DNA from: Phycisphaerales bacterium
GTDB taxonomy: Bacteria > Planctomycetota > Phycisphaerae > UBA1845
DNA: 64,000 nucleotides
Reading direction: 5' to 3'
Assembly (NCBI GenBank): GCA_020639115.1
Contig: JACKHG010000002.1
Span: 558,001-622,000 of the forward strand
The translations under genes and the position numbers were made by a program. Shown here one piece after another: positions 31,479 to 41,010 of this stretch; within the stretch, counting starts at the first letter, position 1, and each line of letters begins with the position of its first letter. The notes beneath the pieces were generated by a model. That model made no database searches and was not told the origin of the DNA. It saw only the letters and a program-made list of their open reading frames with translations.

Positions 31479-33512
31479 ATGACTCCAAGTGCAAATGCCC
31501 GCTCTGATCGCCACCATCCGCGCGCCGCTGCCCGTCTGGCCCTGCTGATCGGGCTCGCGGCGTTCAGCCGCTCGGTCTTCGCGCAGGCGACCAACGAGAT
31601 CGTCACGATCGCACCCGACAACGCCGCGCAGGGCACGGTAGCGCTCGTCGTCACGTTTACGCTCGACAACGACATGCCGCCCGCTCCGCCCGCCGGCGTC
31701 AATCCCGCGAGCGTCACGCTCGGTACGCTCATCGGCACGTCGGTCAGCCATTCGAGCCAGTACGCCGTCACCGCGACGTTCGCCATTCCCGCCGACGAGC
31801 CGGTCGGGCCGCAAAGCGCCGCCGTCACCTTCAATACGCCCAACGGCACGATTGTGTTTTCCCAGGCGGACGCCTTCACGGTGACGTCCGGGGCGTCCGC
31901 TCCGCCCACCATCACGCAGCATCCCGGTGCGGCCTCCGCCGCGCCGCTCGGCGCCGTCACCTTCACCGTGACGGCCTCCGGAGCCGCTCCACTCGACTAC
32001 CAGTGGCAAAAGGACGCAGTGGACATTCCCGACGCCACCGGCGCCGCGTACGCGCTCGACCCCGTCACCTTCAGCTCAGCCGGTGACTACCGCTGCGTCG
32101 TCAGCAACAACTTCGGCACCGCAACATCTGGAGCTGCTGCCCTCACCGTCACCGCCCGGCCCGCCGGCGCGTACCCCATCGTCGACACCGGCCAAGGTGC
32201 CTGCTATGACACCTCCGACTACTCCACCTGCCCGTCCGCCGGCCAGGCGTTCTCCGGCCAGGACGCCCAGTTCGCCGGGGCCGCGCCCGTGTATACGCTG
32301 AGCGCCGACGGCCTCACCGTCCACGACGACGTCACCGGCCTCACCTGGCAGCGCTCGCCCGACTCCGATCGCGACGGCGACATCGACGCGGCTGACAAGT
32401 ACACCTTCGCCGAGGCCCAGGCCTACCCCGCCGCACTCAACGCGGAAGCATTCGGCGGTTTCACCGACTGGCGGCTGCCCACCATCAAGGAGCTCTACAG
32501 CCTCATCGACTTCCGCGGGACCGACCCCAGCGGCTGCGACGACTTCGCCACGTGCCCGTTCATCGTGCCGTTCATCGACACCGACTACTTCGACTTCGCC
32601 TACGGCGATACCTCCGCCGGCGAGCGCATCATCGATTCCCAGTACGCCTCCAGCACGGTGTACGTCGCCCCCACGCCCAGCGGGACGCTGCTCTTCGGCG
32701 TGAACTTCGCCGACGGGCGCATCAAGGGCTACGGCCTCATCATCGGTGGGGGGGACAAGACGTTCTTCGTGATCTGCGTGCGCGGAGGGGCGAACTACGG
32801 GGTGAACAACTTCATCGATCTCGGCGACGGCACCATCCTCGACCGGGCCACGGGCCTCCAGTGGCAGCAGGGCGATAGCGGCACAGGACTCGACTGGCAG
32901 AACGCCCTGGCCTATGCAGAAAATCTCAACCTGGGCGGACACGCGGACTGGCGTCTGCCCAACGCCAAAGAGCTGCAGGGACTCCTCGACTACACCCGTT
33001 CGCCCGACACGACCGCGTCCGCTGCCATCGATCCGCTGTTCGCGGCCACGCCGATCACCAACGAGGCCGGCGCCATCGACTACGCCTACTACTGGTCCGC
33101 CACGACCCACGCGAACTGGACCGAACTGCCCGGCGGAGCCGCCGCCTACGTCTCCTTCGGCCGCGCGATGGGCTACATGGACGGCTTCTGGCAGGACGTG
33201 CACGGCGCCGGAGCCCAGCGCAGCGATCCCAAGACCGGCGACCCCGCCGACTACCCCTTCGGCCACGGCCCCCAGGGCGACGCCATCCGCATCTTCAACT
33301 ACGCCCGCTGCGTCCGGGGCCCCTTCGCAGCCACCGACCTCGATCGCGACGGCGACGTCGACCTTGGCGACCTGGCGATTTTCACCGCCTGCGTCACCGG
33401 CCCCGAGACCATCCCCGCCCGCGTCTGCGCACCGGCTGACTTCACCGGCGACGGCGCGGTCGACCTCGCAGACTATGCGCGCTTCCAGCGCGACCATGCC
33501 GGGCAGGAGTAG
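31479..33512 (+). CDS. Secreted Ig-like, Lcl/DUF1566 and dockerin-like surface protein
   Basis: A 677-residue exported protein; signal peptide to about Ala35. Domains in order: a beta-rich N-terminal region, an Ig-like domain (DYQWQKDAVDIPDATG, SAGDYRCVVSNNFG), two Lcl C-terminal/DUF1566 modules (GLTWQRSPD, DWRLPTIKEL; then GLQWQQGD, DWRLPNAKEL), and a dockerin-type calcium-binding end (DLDRDGDVDLGDL, DFTGDGAVDLADY). The last part is a hallmark of planctomycete secreted proteins. I infer a cell-surface binding function. The ATG at 31479 follows GAGG; upstream frame is non-coding. Confidence 0.88.
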   Translation: MTPSANARSDRHHPRAAARLALLIGLAAFSRSVFAQATNEIVTIAPDNAAQGTVALVVTFTLDNDMPPAPPAGVNPASVTLGTLIGTSVSHSSQYAVTATFAIPADEPVGPQSAAVTFNTPNGTIVFSQADAFTVTSGASAPPTITQHPGAASAAPLGAVTFTVTASGAAPLDYQWQKDAVDIPDATGAAYALDPVTFSSAGDYRCVVSNNFGTATSGAAALTVTARPAGAYPIVDTGQGACYDTSDYSTCPSAGQAFSGQDAQFAGAAPVYTLSADGLTVHDDVTGLTWQRSPDSDRDGDIDAADKYTFAEAQAYPAALNAEAFGGFTDWRLPTIKELYSLIDFRGTDPSGCDDFATCPFIVPFIDTDYFDFAYGDTSAGERIIDSQYASSTVYVAPTPSGTLLFGVNFADGRIKGYGLIIGGGDKTFFVICVRGGANYGVNNFIDLGDGTILDRATGLQWQQGDSGTGLDWQNALAYAENLNLGGHADWRLPNAKELQGLLDYTRSPDTTASAAIDPLFAATPITNEAGAIDYAYYWSATTHANWTELPGGAAAYVSFGRAMGYMDGFWQDVHGAGAQRSDPKTGDPADYPFGHGPQGDAIRIFNYARCVRGPFAATDLDRDGDVDLGDLAIFTACVTGPETIPARVCAPADFTGDGAVDLADYARFQRDHAGQE

Positions 33513-33616
33513 GGCGGGGGTGCTGCAAGGTTGCTCCACCGGGGCCACTTGCATTAATCCTTACGGATGTGGACGATAGCGCTGCACCGGGTCCTTCCGA
33601 TCGGGACCGAGCAGCT

Positions 33617-34303
33617 ATGGCCAAGTCGGCACTCCAAGTCTTCATCGTCACCCGCGATACCGCCTGCGGCGAATGCGGCGCTGAACTGGAAACTGGTTCC
33701 TGGATCACACTCAAAGAGGAAGCCGGCGCACTGTGTCTCACCTGCGCCGATCTCGACCACCTGCTGTTTCTGCCGTCCGGCAACGCAGCGCTCACGCGTC
33801 GCGCCACCAAGCACGCGTCACTCTCCGCTGTCGTCCTCAAGTGGAGCAGCGCCCGCAAACGGTACGAACGCCAGGGAATACTGGTCACGACAGAGGCGCT
33901 GGAACGCGCCGAACAGGAGTGTCTCGCCGACCACGATGCTCGTGCCCGCCGGCAGGAACGCGCCGCAGCCCGCCGCGCGGAACTCGACGAGGCCTACGTC
34001 AAGCAGTTCGCCCAGGAAGTCCGCCGCCTCTATCCAGGTTGCCCTCTCGATCGCGAAATCGCCATCGCGGAGCACGCCTGCCGCAAGTACAGCGGACGCG
34101 TCGGGCGGTCAGCCGCCGCAAAAGTATTCGATGAAAACGCGATTGCTTTTGCCGTCGTCGCCCACATCCGTCACACCCGGACAGCCTACGACCAACTCCT
34201 CGCGCGAGGTTACGACCGCTCGGAGGCCCGCGCCGAAGTGCAATGGGACGTCCAACGCGTACTCGCCGCCTGGGAGCAGCCGATTCAGACCGGCCCGGAA
34301 TAG
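33617..34303 (+). CDS. DUF2293 protein with N-terminal zinc finger
   Basis: A 228-residue protein. Residues 10-50 contain a four-cysteine zinc motif (Cys17, Cys20, Cys40, Cys43: CGECG and CLTC). Residues 130-215 are the DUF2293 domain (YPGCPLDREIAIAEHACRK, SGRVGRSAAAK, AVVAHIRHTRTAYD). DUF2293 function is unknown; a nucleic-acid role is plausible given the basic helices. The ATG at 33617 is preferred; an in-frame GTG lies 48 bp upstream. It stands alone. Confidence 0.82.
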   Translation: MAKSALQVFIVTRDTACGECGAELETGSWITLKEEAGALCLTCADLDHLLFLPSGNAALTRRATKHASLSAVVLKWSSARKRYERQGILVTTEALERAEQECLADHDARARRQERAAARRAELDEAYVKQFAQEVRRLYPGCPLDREIAIAEHACRKYSGRVGRSAAAKVFDENAIAFAVVAHIRHTRTAYDQLLARGYDRSEARAEVQWDVQRVLAAWEQPIQTGPE

Positions 34304-34398
34304 CCTGGTCTATGCGCTTCAACAGCGATTCAGCGTCCGGAGCGTCACAGCCGTGTTTCGCCCTCTCCTGCGCCCGTTCCTCCCGCCCGCCCCGCCTC

Positions 34399-34404
34399 TA
34401 TAAT
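34399..34404 (+). promoter_or_regulatory. Promoter -10 box of the ABC-SCO-CtaM operon
   Basis: A perfect TATAAT in a pyrimidine-rich GC background, 138 bp before the ABC ATPase gene. The best -35 match at 16 bp spacing is only TTCCTC, so an activator or other sigma could be involved. Confidence 0.55.
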
Positions 34405-34541
34405 GACCCCTCAGGTCCAGCCACACGGTTTCGGCGGCACGCACGCAGCTTTCCGCCCGCGGCAAGGGGCCCAAGACCAGCTAGACCAGACGCAGATTCA
34501 AGTGAAATCGAAGTTGATCCGCGGTTCTCACGGAAGCCCGT

Positions 34542-35477
34542 ATGTCCTCACCCATCGTTGAAGTCCAGGGCGTGACCAAACGCTTCGGCGACCGCACCGC
34601 ACTCAACGCGGTCTCCTTCAATGTCGAGCCCGGCGATATCGTCGCGCTGCTCGGCCCCAACGGCGGCGGCAAGACCACCCTCTTCCGCATCCTCGCCACG
34701 CTCCTCGCCGCCGACAGCGGCACGGTCCGCGTCTGCGGCCTCGACGTCGACGCGGCACCCGCCGGAGTCCGCCGCGCCCTCGGTGTGGTCTTCCAGGCCC
34801 CGAGCCTCGACCGCAAGCTTACGGCTGCCGAAAACCTCAAGCACCACGGACACCTCTACGGTCTCCGCGGCGCCGAGCTCCGCCGTCGCGCCCACGACCT
34901 GCTCACCCGCGTCGGCATCGCCGACCGGTCCGCGGACCGCATTGAAACGCTCTCCGGCGGCCTCGCCCGCCGTGTGGAAATTGCCAAGGGCATCCTCCCC
35001 GGCCCGCGCGTGCTGCTCCTCGACGAACCCAGCACCGGACTCGACCCGGCTGCCCGCCGCGAACTCTGGAACCAGCTCGACGCGATCCGCCGCAGCGACG
35101 GCGTCACCGTGCTGCTCACCACCCACATCATGGACGAGGCCGAGCAGTGCGATCGCGTGATCCTCCTCGACCAGGGCAACGTCGTCGCTGACGACACCCC
35201 GGAAAACCTCAAGGGCCGCGTCGGCGGCGACGTCGTGACCATCACCGGCCACGACACGCCGGCGCTCACCCGCCGCATCGCCGAACTCGTCGGCACCGCC
35301 CCCGCCGTGGTCGACGGCAGCATCCACCTGGAAACCCCCGACGGCGCCGCGCTCATTCCGAAACTCGCCGGCGCCCTCGCCGGCGATATGCAATCGCTCA
35401 CCCTCGCCCGGCCCACGCTGGAGGACGCGTTCCTCCACATCACCGGACGCAGCTTCGAAACGGAGGCAGCCGCATGA
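34542..35477 (+). CDS. ABC transporter ATP-binding protein
   Basis: A 311-residue ATPase of the ABC-2 (DrrA/CcmA-like) type. Walker A is GPNGGGKT (38-45), the signature LSGG at 137-140, Walker B VLLLDEPS (158-164) and the switch His in LLTTHIMDEAEQ. The C-terminal 80 residues form the extra domain common in DrrA-like proteins. It drives the permease encoded by the next gene (4-bp ATGA overlap). In this gene order (ATPase, permease, SCO, CtaM) a role in copper delivery or oxidase maturation is likely. Confidence 0.92.
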   Translation: MSSPIVEVQGVTKRFGDRTALNAVSFNVEPGDIVALLGPNGGGKTTLFRILATLLAADSGTVRVCGLDVDAAPAGVRRALGVVFQAPSLDRKLTAAENLKHHGHLYGLRGAELRRRAHDLLTRVGIADRSADRIETLSGGLARRVEIAKGILPGPRVLLLDEPSTGLDPAARRELWNQLDAIRRSDGVTVLLTTHIMDEAEQCDRVILLDQGNVVADDTPENLKGRVGGDVVTITGHDTPALTRRIAELVGTAPAVVDGSIHLETPDGAALIPKLAGALAGDMQSLTLARPTLEDAFLHITGRSFETEAAA

Positions 35478-36310
35478 GTGCCGACGCTACCGCCACCTTC
35501 GCCGATTCCAACACCGCATTACCGGCTGACCCGCGCCCGAGCCTGGCGCTCGCCATGTACTCCATGTGGCTGCGCGAACTCGTCCGCTTCTGGCGGCAGA
35601 AAGGACGCATGGCCGGCGCTCTCGGCACGCCCCTGCTGATCTGGGTCGTCATCGGCGCCGGCTTCGGCGAGACCTTCAAACCCGCCGGCGCCGAGAGTTC
35701 GCCCGGCTACCTGCAGTTCTTCTTTCCCGGTATCGTCGTCCTCACCGTGCTCTTCACCGCCATCTACTCGACCATCACGGTGATCGAGGACCGCCAGGAG
35801 GGGTTCCTCCAGGGCGTGCTCGTCGCGCCCGTCTCCCGCGCCGGCGTCGTCATCGGCAAGATGCTCGGTGGCACCACGCTCGCCGTCATCCAGGGAATTC
35901 TCGTCCTGGCGGCAGGTCCGCTGGCCGGTGTCCGCCTCTCGCTCGCGTCCACCGCCGGTGCATTGCTCTTTCTCGTCCTGGTGTCCTTCGCACTCACCGG
36001 GCTCGGCATGGTCATCGCCTGGGCCATGGACTCCAGCGGCGGCTTCCACGCCATCATGAACCTGCTGCTCATGCCCATGTGGATGCTCTCCGGTGCAGTC
36101 TTTCCCTACGCCGGCGCTCACTCTGTCCTCCGCGCCCTCATGTTCGTCAACCCCATGACCTACGCCGTCGACGGCCTGCGCCGCGCGCTCGGCGCCGGCG
36201 CTGCCCACTTTTCCTTCACCGTCTGCCTGATCGTCACCGCCGGCTTCGGCGCCCTCACCGCCTGCTCCGCCGTCGCCATCGCCAATCGCAAGTCCGGCCG
36301 CGAACGATGA
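35474..36310 (+). CDS. ABC-2 type transporter permease
   Basis: A 278-residue membrane protein with six predicted helices: the GTPLLIWVVIGAGFGETF segment, FFFPGIVVLTVLFTAIYSTI, and the later LFLVLVSFALTGLGMVIAWA and NLLLMPMWMLSGAVFPYAG helices. The last contains the P-x-W-x-L-SGAVFP motif of the ABC-2 family. It pairs with the upstream ATPase and overlaps both neighbours by 4 bp. The cargo is not known. Confidence 0.9.
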   Translation: MSADATATFADSNTALPADPRPSLALAMYSMWLRELVRFWRQKGRMAGALGTPLLIWVVIGAGFGETFKPAGAESSPGYLQFFFPGIVVLTVLFTAIYSTITVIEDRQEGFLQGVLVAPVSRAGVVIGKMLGGTTLAVIQGILVLAAGPLAGVRLSLASTAGALLFLVLVSFALTGLGMVIAWAMDSSGGFHAIMNLLLMPMWMLSGAVFPYAGAHSVLRALMFVNPMTYAVDGLRRALGAGAAHFSFTVCLIVTAGFGALTACSAVAIANRKSGRER

Positions 36311-36978
36311 ACGAAACCGAAACGTCCCCACGCGTCGCCTTCACCCGCCAGGACCTGCTCTGGTGGGCGCTGATCTCCCTGTTCGTCGGCGGCCTGCTCG
36401 GCGCCGGGATCGTCCACCTGCTGCAACCGGCGGGTCCGCCGGCCCGCGTCGACTCCGGCCCGCTGCCCGTCTACGGCAAGGTCTCCGCTTTCCAACTGGT
36501 CGACAGCGGCGGGGACCCGATCGACCAAAGCTACCTCGAGGGCCGCGTCTGGGTCGCCGACTTCTTCTTCACCTCCTGCGCCGGCATCTGCCCGATGATG
36601 AGCAAGCACCTGGTCGAACTGCAGAAGAAGCTCGAGGGCGTGCCGGAGGTCACCTTCGTCTCGATCAGCGTCGATCCCGAACGCGACACGCCCGAGCGCC
36701 TGCGCCGCTACGCCCGGCACTACGGCGCCGATCCCGACCGCTGGTGGTTCCTCACCGGCGACCGCGCCGTCATCTACCGCCTGTCCCAGGAAAGTTTTCA
36801 CCTCGGCGTCGAGGAAGTGCCCGCCGATCAGCGCACGCCGGATACCGAGGAGGTCATGCACAGCAGCCGCTTCGTGCTGCTCGATCGCAAAGGTCGCATT
36901 CGCGGGTATTATGAGGGCGAGGAAGCCGGCGTCGTGGAGCGTCTGGCTGCCGATATCCGCCGCCTGCTCGAGGAATGA
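36307..36978 (+). CDS. SCO1/SenC copper chaperone
   Basis: A 223-residue protein with one N-terminal membrane anchor (about 18-36) and a thioredoxin-like periplasmic domain. The copper site is Cys91, Cys95 (TSCAGICPMM) and His185 (VMHSSR). SCO proteins deliver copper to the CuA site of oxidase subunit II or act as thiol reductases for it. The ATG overlaps the permease stop (ATGA); the longer open frame upstream is a shadow of the permease. The presence of two oxidases in this window fits the role. Confidence 0.93.
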   Translation: MNETETSPRVAFTRQDLLWWALISLFVGGLLGAGIVHLLQPAGPPARVDSGPLPVYGKVSAFQLVDSGGDPIDQSYLEGRVWVADFFFTSCAGICPMMSKHLVELQKKLEGVPEVTFVSISVDPERDTPERLRRYARHYGADPDRWWFLTGDRAVIYRLSQESFHLGVEEVPADQRTPDTEEVMHSSRFVLLDRKGRIRGYYEGEEAGVVERLAADIRRLLEE

Positions 36979-37004
36979 GCGCCGCCCCGGAGTGATCACG
37001 CGCG

Positions 37005-37409
37005 ATGCAATTGACCGACTTGCCGCACCTCAACGTCATCCTCAACGCCGCCACCGCCGTGCTGCTCACCGCCGGCTACATCGCCATCCGCCGCGGCCGC
37101 GTCATCGTGCACCGCAACATCATGATCGCCGCGATGATCACCGCCGCCGCCTTCCTCACCAGCTACCTGACCTACCACTTTGGCGTGAGGCTCACGAAAA
37201 AGTATGAAGGGCCCTGGGGCTGGTTCTACTACCCGACCCTGCTCATCCACGTCGTCGGCGCCATGGTGAATGCTCCCATGGTCGTCATGACCGCCACGCG
37301 CGCGTTCCGTGGCCAGTTTCCCCGCCACGTGCGCATCGCCCGCCTGACCCTGCCGCTCTGGTGGTTCGTCTCCGTGACCGGCGTGATCGTCTACTTCATG
37401 CTCTACTGA
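37005..37409 (+). CDS. ctaM: DUF420 / CtaM-type oxidase assembly protein
   Basis: A 134-residue membrane protein with four helices. LNVILNAATAVLLTAGYIAI, TSYLTYHFG, YPTLLIHVVGAMVNAPMVV and the terminal LPLWWFVSVTGVIVYFMLY match the DUF420 family. The Staphylococcus member CtaM is needed for assembly of heme A-containing oxidase. It lies 26 bp after the SCO gene, which fits that role. The histidines His8, His36, His58, His82 may bind heme or copper. Confidence 0.88.
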   Translation: MQLTDLPHLNVILNAATAVLLTAGYIAIRRGRVIVHRNIMIAAMITAAAFLTSYLTYHFGVRLTKKYEGPWGWFYYPTLLIHVVGAMVNAPMVVMTATRAFRGQFPRHVRIARLTLPLWWFVSVTGVIVYFMLY

Positions 37410-37418
37410 CGAGTGCGA

Positions 37419-38093
37419 TCAGGATGATGCCTTCTGCGCGTCCGTCTGCTCCCCGCCCAGCTTCAGTGATTCGATCATCTTCTCGAAAACCGGCCGATAC
37501 GTGGCATACTTGCTCTCCGGTGTGCCCAACATGAACACGATCGTGTCTCCCTTTCGCGGTATCGCCACCATGTGCTGCGTCGTCGGGATGACACCCTGAC
37601 CCACAATGGCGCCACCATTGCCCGGTCCGGTGGCGACCAGCCAGGCCGCCTGCATGCCGGCAACTTTGCGCACGTCCTGCTCAATAATCGCTGCATTGCG
37701 ATTGGTTGCAAGGGACTCCGCCGTCTGGTCGAGCACGGTCAGCGGAATCTGCGGCTCAGGCGCCGGCACACGATAAAGCATGATCGCCGTCTCGCTTCCC
37801 GGGGTCCAGACGCGCAGCAGCACGCCGGCTGAACCAAAACGCGCCGGATTAGCCCGCTCCCAGCCCTCTGGTGCCGCCACCTGCAGATCGTAGTCCTCAT
37901 CTACGTAGACCCGGTGGGGTTTGGGCGCATCCTCATCCTTCACCGTTGACGTCGCGTGTGGGGCCTTGTCGCCAGGGGATGCTTGCGGGGTCGGGGATGG
38001 TGTCGACGGCGTCGGCTCGTCCGCATACGCTGTCGCTGAAATCATCGCAGCCAGGACCATAGCCGCCATCCATCCGCTATTACGAATTTCCAT
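37419..38093 (-). CDS. Secreted hypothetical protein
   Basis: A 224-residue exported protein: signal peptide MEIRNSGWMAAMVLAAM ending near TAYA, then a Pro/Ser/Thr-rich linker (about 27-50), then a compact domain (DYDLQVAAPEGWERANPARF, VFMLGTPESKYATYRPVFEK) that resembles PsbP/DUF1795-like folds handling lipids or stress. This is a weak resemblance. The ATG at 38093 has GGAG nearby and a good signal peptide. It is convergent with ctaM. Confidence 0.7.
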   Translation of the reverse strand: MEIRNSGWMAAMVLAAMISATAYADEPTPSTPSPTPQASPGDKAPHATSTVKDEDAPKPHRVYVDEDYDLQVAAPEGWERANPARFGSAGVLLRVWTPGSETAIMLYRVPAPEPQIPLTVLDQTAESLATNRNAAIIEQDVRKVAGMQAAWLVATGPGNGGAIVGQGVIPTTQHMVAIPRKGDTIVFMLGTPESKYATYRPVFEKMIESLKLGGEQTDAQKASS

Positions 38094-38243
38094 GGGGTGT
38101 CGCTCCAATGTCGGGCGTTGCACGCCAGCGTAGAGGTTATTTATCCATCCAACATGCACCGATGTTATCGTTGCCGGCAGCCCCGCTCAAATCCCAACGG
38201 TTGTCGCGCGCAACATCGGACATTCGCCCGGCTCCGCCGCAGA

Positions 38244-40916
38244 TCATGCCGGAGGCGTTGCGCCACCATCCAGCTTGTTGCGCAGCTGTTGCAACGCGTT
38301 CAACGCTGCCAGCGGCGTCATCCCGTTGATATCCAGCGCCTGCAACTCCTTCAGCACGGCCTCCCCCGGGTCCGCAAACAGCATCATCTGCGCGTCCTCG
38401 CGCGTCCGCTTGCCCGCCAGCTTCGTCGTCCGCGACTCCCGCTCGAATCCATGATGCAGCTCCGCCAGGATCGACCGGCTGCGCTCGATCACCCGCCGCG
38501 GCACGCCCGCCATCCGCGCCACGTGAATGCCGTAGCTCTTGTCCGTCCGCCCCGGCACGATCTTGTGCAAAAACACAATATCGCCGTCCCCGGAGGCGTC
38601 CGTCGACTCGCGCACCGCCACGCTGTGGTTCGCCACGCCGGCCAGCAGGTCGGCCAATTCCGTCATCTCGTGGTAGTGCGTCGCCACCAGCGTCCGGCAG
38701 CGCGTCTCGTTCGCCAGGTGCTCCGTGATCGCCCAGGCCAGCGCCAACCCGTCGAACGTGCTCGTCCCCCGCCCGATCTCGTCGAGAATCACCAGCGACG
38801 CCTCGGTCGCCGTGTTCAGAATCGTCGCCGCCTCGGTCATCTCCACCATGAACGTCGACTGCCCGCGCGACAGCTCGTCCGACGCACCCACCCGCGCGAA
38901 AATCCGATCCACCGGTGACAGCGTCATCGCCTGCGCCGGTACGTACGCGCCCGTCTGGGCCAACAACGCCAGCAGCGCCGTCTGCCGGATGTAGGTGCTC
39001 TTGCCCGCCATGTTCGGCCCCGTGATGATCGCCAGCCGTTCCCGGTCACCACCCAGCGCCGTGTCGTTCGGCACGAAGGCACTGCCCATCGCCCGCTCCA
39101 GCACCGGGTGCCGCCCTTCGGAAATCCGCAACCGGCCGTCCTGCACGATCACCGGCCGGCAGTAACGCCGCTCCACCGCCAGCTCCGCCAGCGCGGAAGC
39201 CGTGTCCACCAGCGCCAGCGCATCCGCGACCCGCTGCAGCGCCGGGAGCTGCGCCGCCACCTGCGCCCGCAACTCCTCGAAGAGCCGCTGCTCCAGCGCC
39301 ACCGCCCGGTCCGCAGCCGTGAGCACCTCGTCCTCGTACTGCTTGAGCGTCTCCGTGATGTACCGCTCGGCGTTCTTCACCGTCTGCTTGCGCACGAAGT
39401 CCGCCGGCACCTTGTCGCGATGCACGTGCGATACTTCGATGTAGTAGCCGAACACTTTGTTGTACCCGACCTTCAGGGTGGGAATCTTCAACTCGTCGAT
39501 CAGCCGCCGCTGGTAGTCCGCCAGAAACGCCCGCCCGTTGTCACGCACCCCCCGCAACCGGTCCAGCTCCGCGTGGTATCCCTCCGCGATCACCCCGCCG
39601 TCGCGCACCACCGGCGGCGCATCGCTCCGCACCGCCCGCGTCAGCAGCCCCGCCAGCGCGTCCAGCCCGCCCAGCGCATCCCGCGCCTCCGCCAGCAGCG
39701 GGGCGGCTGCCGCCTCGAGCAGCCCCTGCAGCTTGGGCAAATCCGCCAGGGTCCGGCCGATGTTCGCCAGGTCCCGCGGGCTCGCCCGCAGCAGCGCCAC
39801 CCGCGCCGCGATCCGCTCGACATCCGCGATCGCGCGGAAACGCTCGCGCACCGCCCGCCGCATCCGCTCGTCCTCGACGAACGTCGCCACCGCGTCCTGC
39901 CGCGCCACGATCGCACCCGCGTCCTTCAGCGGCAGGCAGATCCACTCCCGCAGCCGCCGCGCACCCATCGGGTGCACCGTCCGATCGACCGCCGCCAGCA
40001 GGCTCCCCTCGCGGTTCTGGCCGCGCAGTGTCCGCTCGATCTCCAGCGCCCGCCACGAATTCTGGTCGATGCTCACGAAGCGCGAGACGTCCCGCCGCCG
40101 CAGGCTGGTGATGTGATCCAGCGACGTGCGCTGGGTTTCCCGCAAGTAGGCCACCAGCACGCCCGCGGCCCGCAGCGCCAGCGTCATCCGCCCGAAACCG
40201 AACCCCTCCAGCGTCGCGACGCCGAAGTGCTCGAGCAGGCACTGCTCCGCCAGGTGCACGCCGAACTCGTGCACCGGTCGCCGCGCCACCGCCGTCCCGC
40301 ACGCCTCCGCCACGTGCCGCGCCACCCGCTCCGGCGCCTCGTCCTGATGATCGGCGATGATCAGCTCCGCCGGCGCGAGCCGCACGATCTCGTCGACCGC
40401 GCCGGCCCCCAGTGTGTCGTACACGAGCAACCGGCCCGCCGACAACTCCACCGTCGCCAGTCCCACCGACGCGCCGTCTGCGCACACGCACGCCAGCAGG
40501 TTGTCACTCTTCTCGTCCAGCAACGCCTCGTCGGTCAGCGTCCCCGGCGTCACGATCCGCACGATCTCGCGCTTCACCACCCCCTTCGCCTGGCGCGCAT
40601 CCTCCATCTGCTCCGAGATCGCCACGCGATACCCGGCGTGCACCAGCTTGCTCAGGTAGCTCTCCAGCGCATGGTAGGGAATGCCCGCCAGCGGCACGGG
40701 GTTGTCATCCGACTTGTTCCGCGAGGTCAGCGCGATGCCCAGCACCCGGGCAGCGGTGATCGCGTCATCGTAGAACGTCTCGTAGAAATCCCCCATGCGG
40801 AAGAGCAGGATGGCGTCGCCCACCTGCGCCTTCTGCTCGGCGTATTGCCGCATCGCCGGAGTCGGCGCTGCCGTCGCCTTGGATTTATCCGGAACTGTCC
40901 TGGTGGAGCCACTCAC
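38244..40916 (-). CDS. mutS: DNA mismatch repair protein MutS
   Basis: An 890-residue mismatch-recognition ATPase. The mismatch-binding Phe44-x-Glu46 is in FRMGDFYETF; Walker A is GPNMAGKST (633-641), Walker B VILDEIGRGTST; VATHYHEMTEL holds the switch His. Domain order (mismatch, connector, lever, clamp, ATPase, C-terminal tetramer tail) and length match MutS1. I place the start at GTG 40916, with GAGGGCGA about 9 bases upstream; a later ATG would remove part of the N-terminal arm. It ends the chain sigma, anti-sigma, PDZ, folK, mutS. Confidence 0.95.
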   Translation of the reverse strand: MSGSTRTVPDKSKATAAPTPAMRQYAEQKAQVGDAILLFRMGDFYETFYDDAITAARVLGIALTSRNKSDDNPVPLAGIPYHALESYLSKLVHAGYRVAISEQMEDARQAKGVVKREIVRIVTPGTLTDEALLDEKSDNLLACVCADGASVGLATVELSAGRLLVYDTLGAGAVDEIVRLAPAELIIADHQDEAPERVARHVAEACGTAVARRPVHEFGVHLAEQCLLEHFGVATLEGFGFGRMTLALRAAGVLVAYLRETQRTSLDHITSLRRRDVSRFVSIDQNSWRALEIERTLRGQNREGSLLAAVDRTVHPMGARRLREWICLPLKDAGAIVARQDAVATFVEDERMRRAVRERFRAIADVERIAARVALLRASPRDLANIGRTLADLPKLQGLLEAAAAPLLAEARDALGGLDALAGLLTRAVRSDAPPVVRDGGVIAEGYHAELDRLRGVRDNGRAFLADYQRRLIDELKIPTLKVGYNKVFGYYIEVSHVHRDKVPADFVRKQTVKNAERYITETLKQYEDEVLTAADRAVALEQRLFEELRAQVAAQLPALQRVADALALVDTASALAELAVERRYCRPVIVQDGRLRISEGRHPVLERAMGSAFVPNDTALGGDRERLAIITGPNMAGKSTYIRQTALLALLAQTGAYVPAQAMTLSPVDRIFARVGASDELSRGQSTFMVEMTEAATILNTATEASLVILDEIGRGTSTFDGLALAWAITEHLANETRCRTLVATHYHEMTELADLLAGVANHSVAVRESTDASGDGDIVFLHKIVPGRTDKSYGIHVARMAGVPRRVIERSRSILAELHHGFERESRTTKLAGKRTREDAQMMLFADPGEAVLKELQALDINGMTPLAALNALQQLRNKLDGGATPPA

Positions 40917-41010
40917 GGTCGCGTTTCGCCCTCGAATGCAGTGCCTCCGGCATGTTAACCGCTGGGCCTGCCCAGGGCGATGGGGGCCGGCGCGAACGCC
41001 GTTCGTACGC

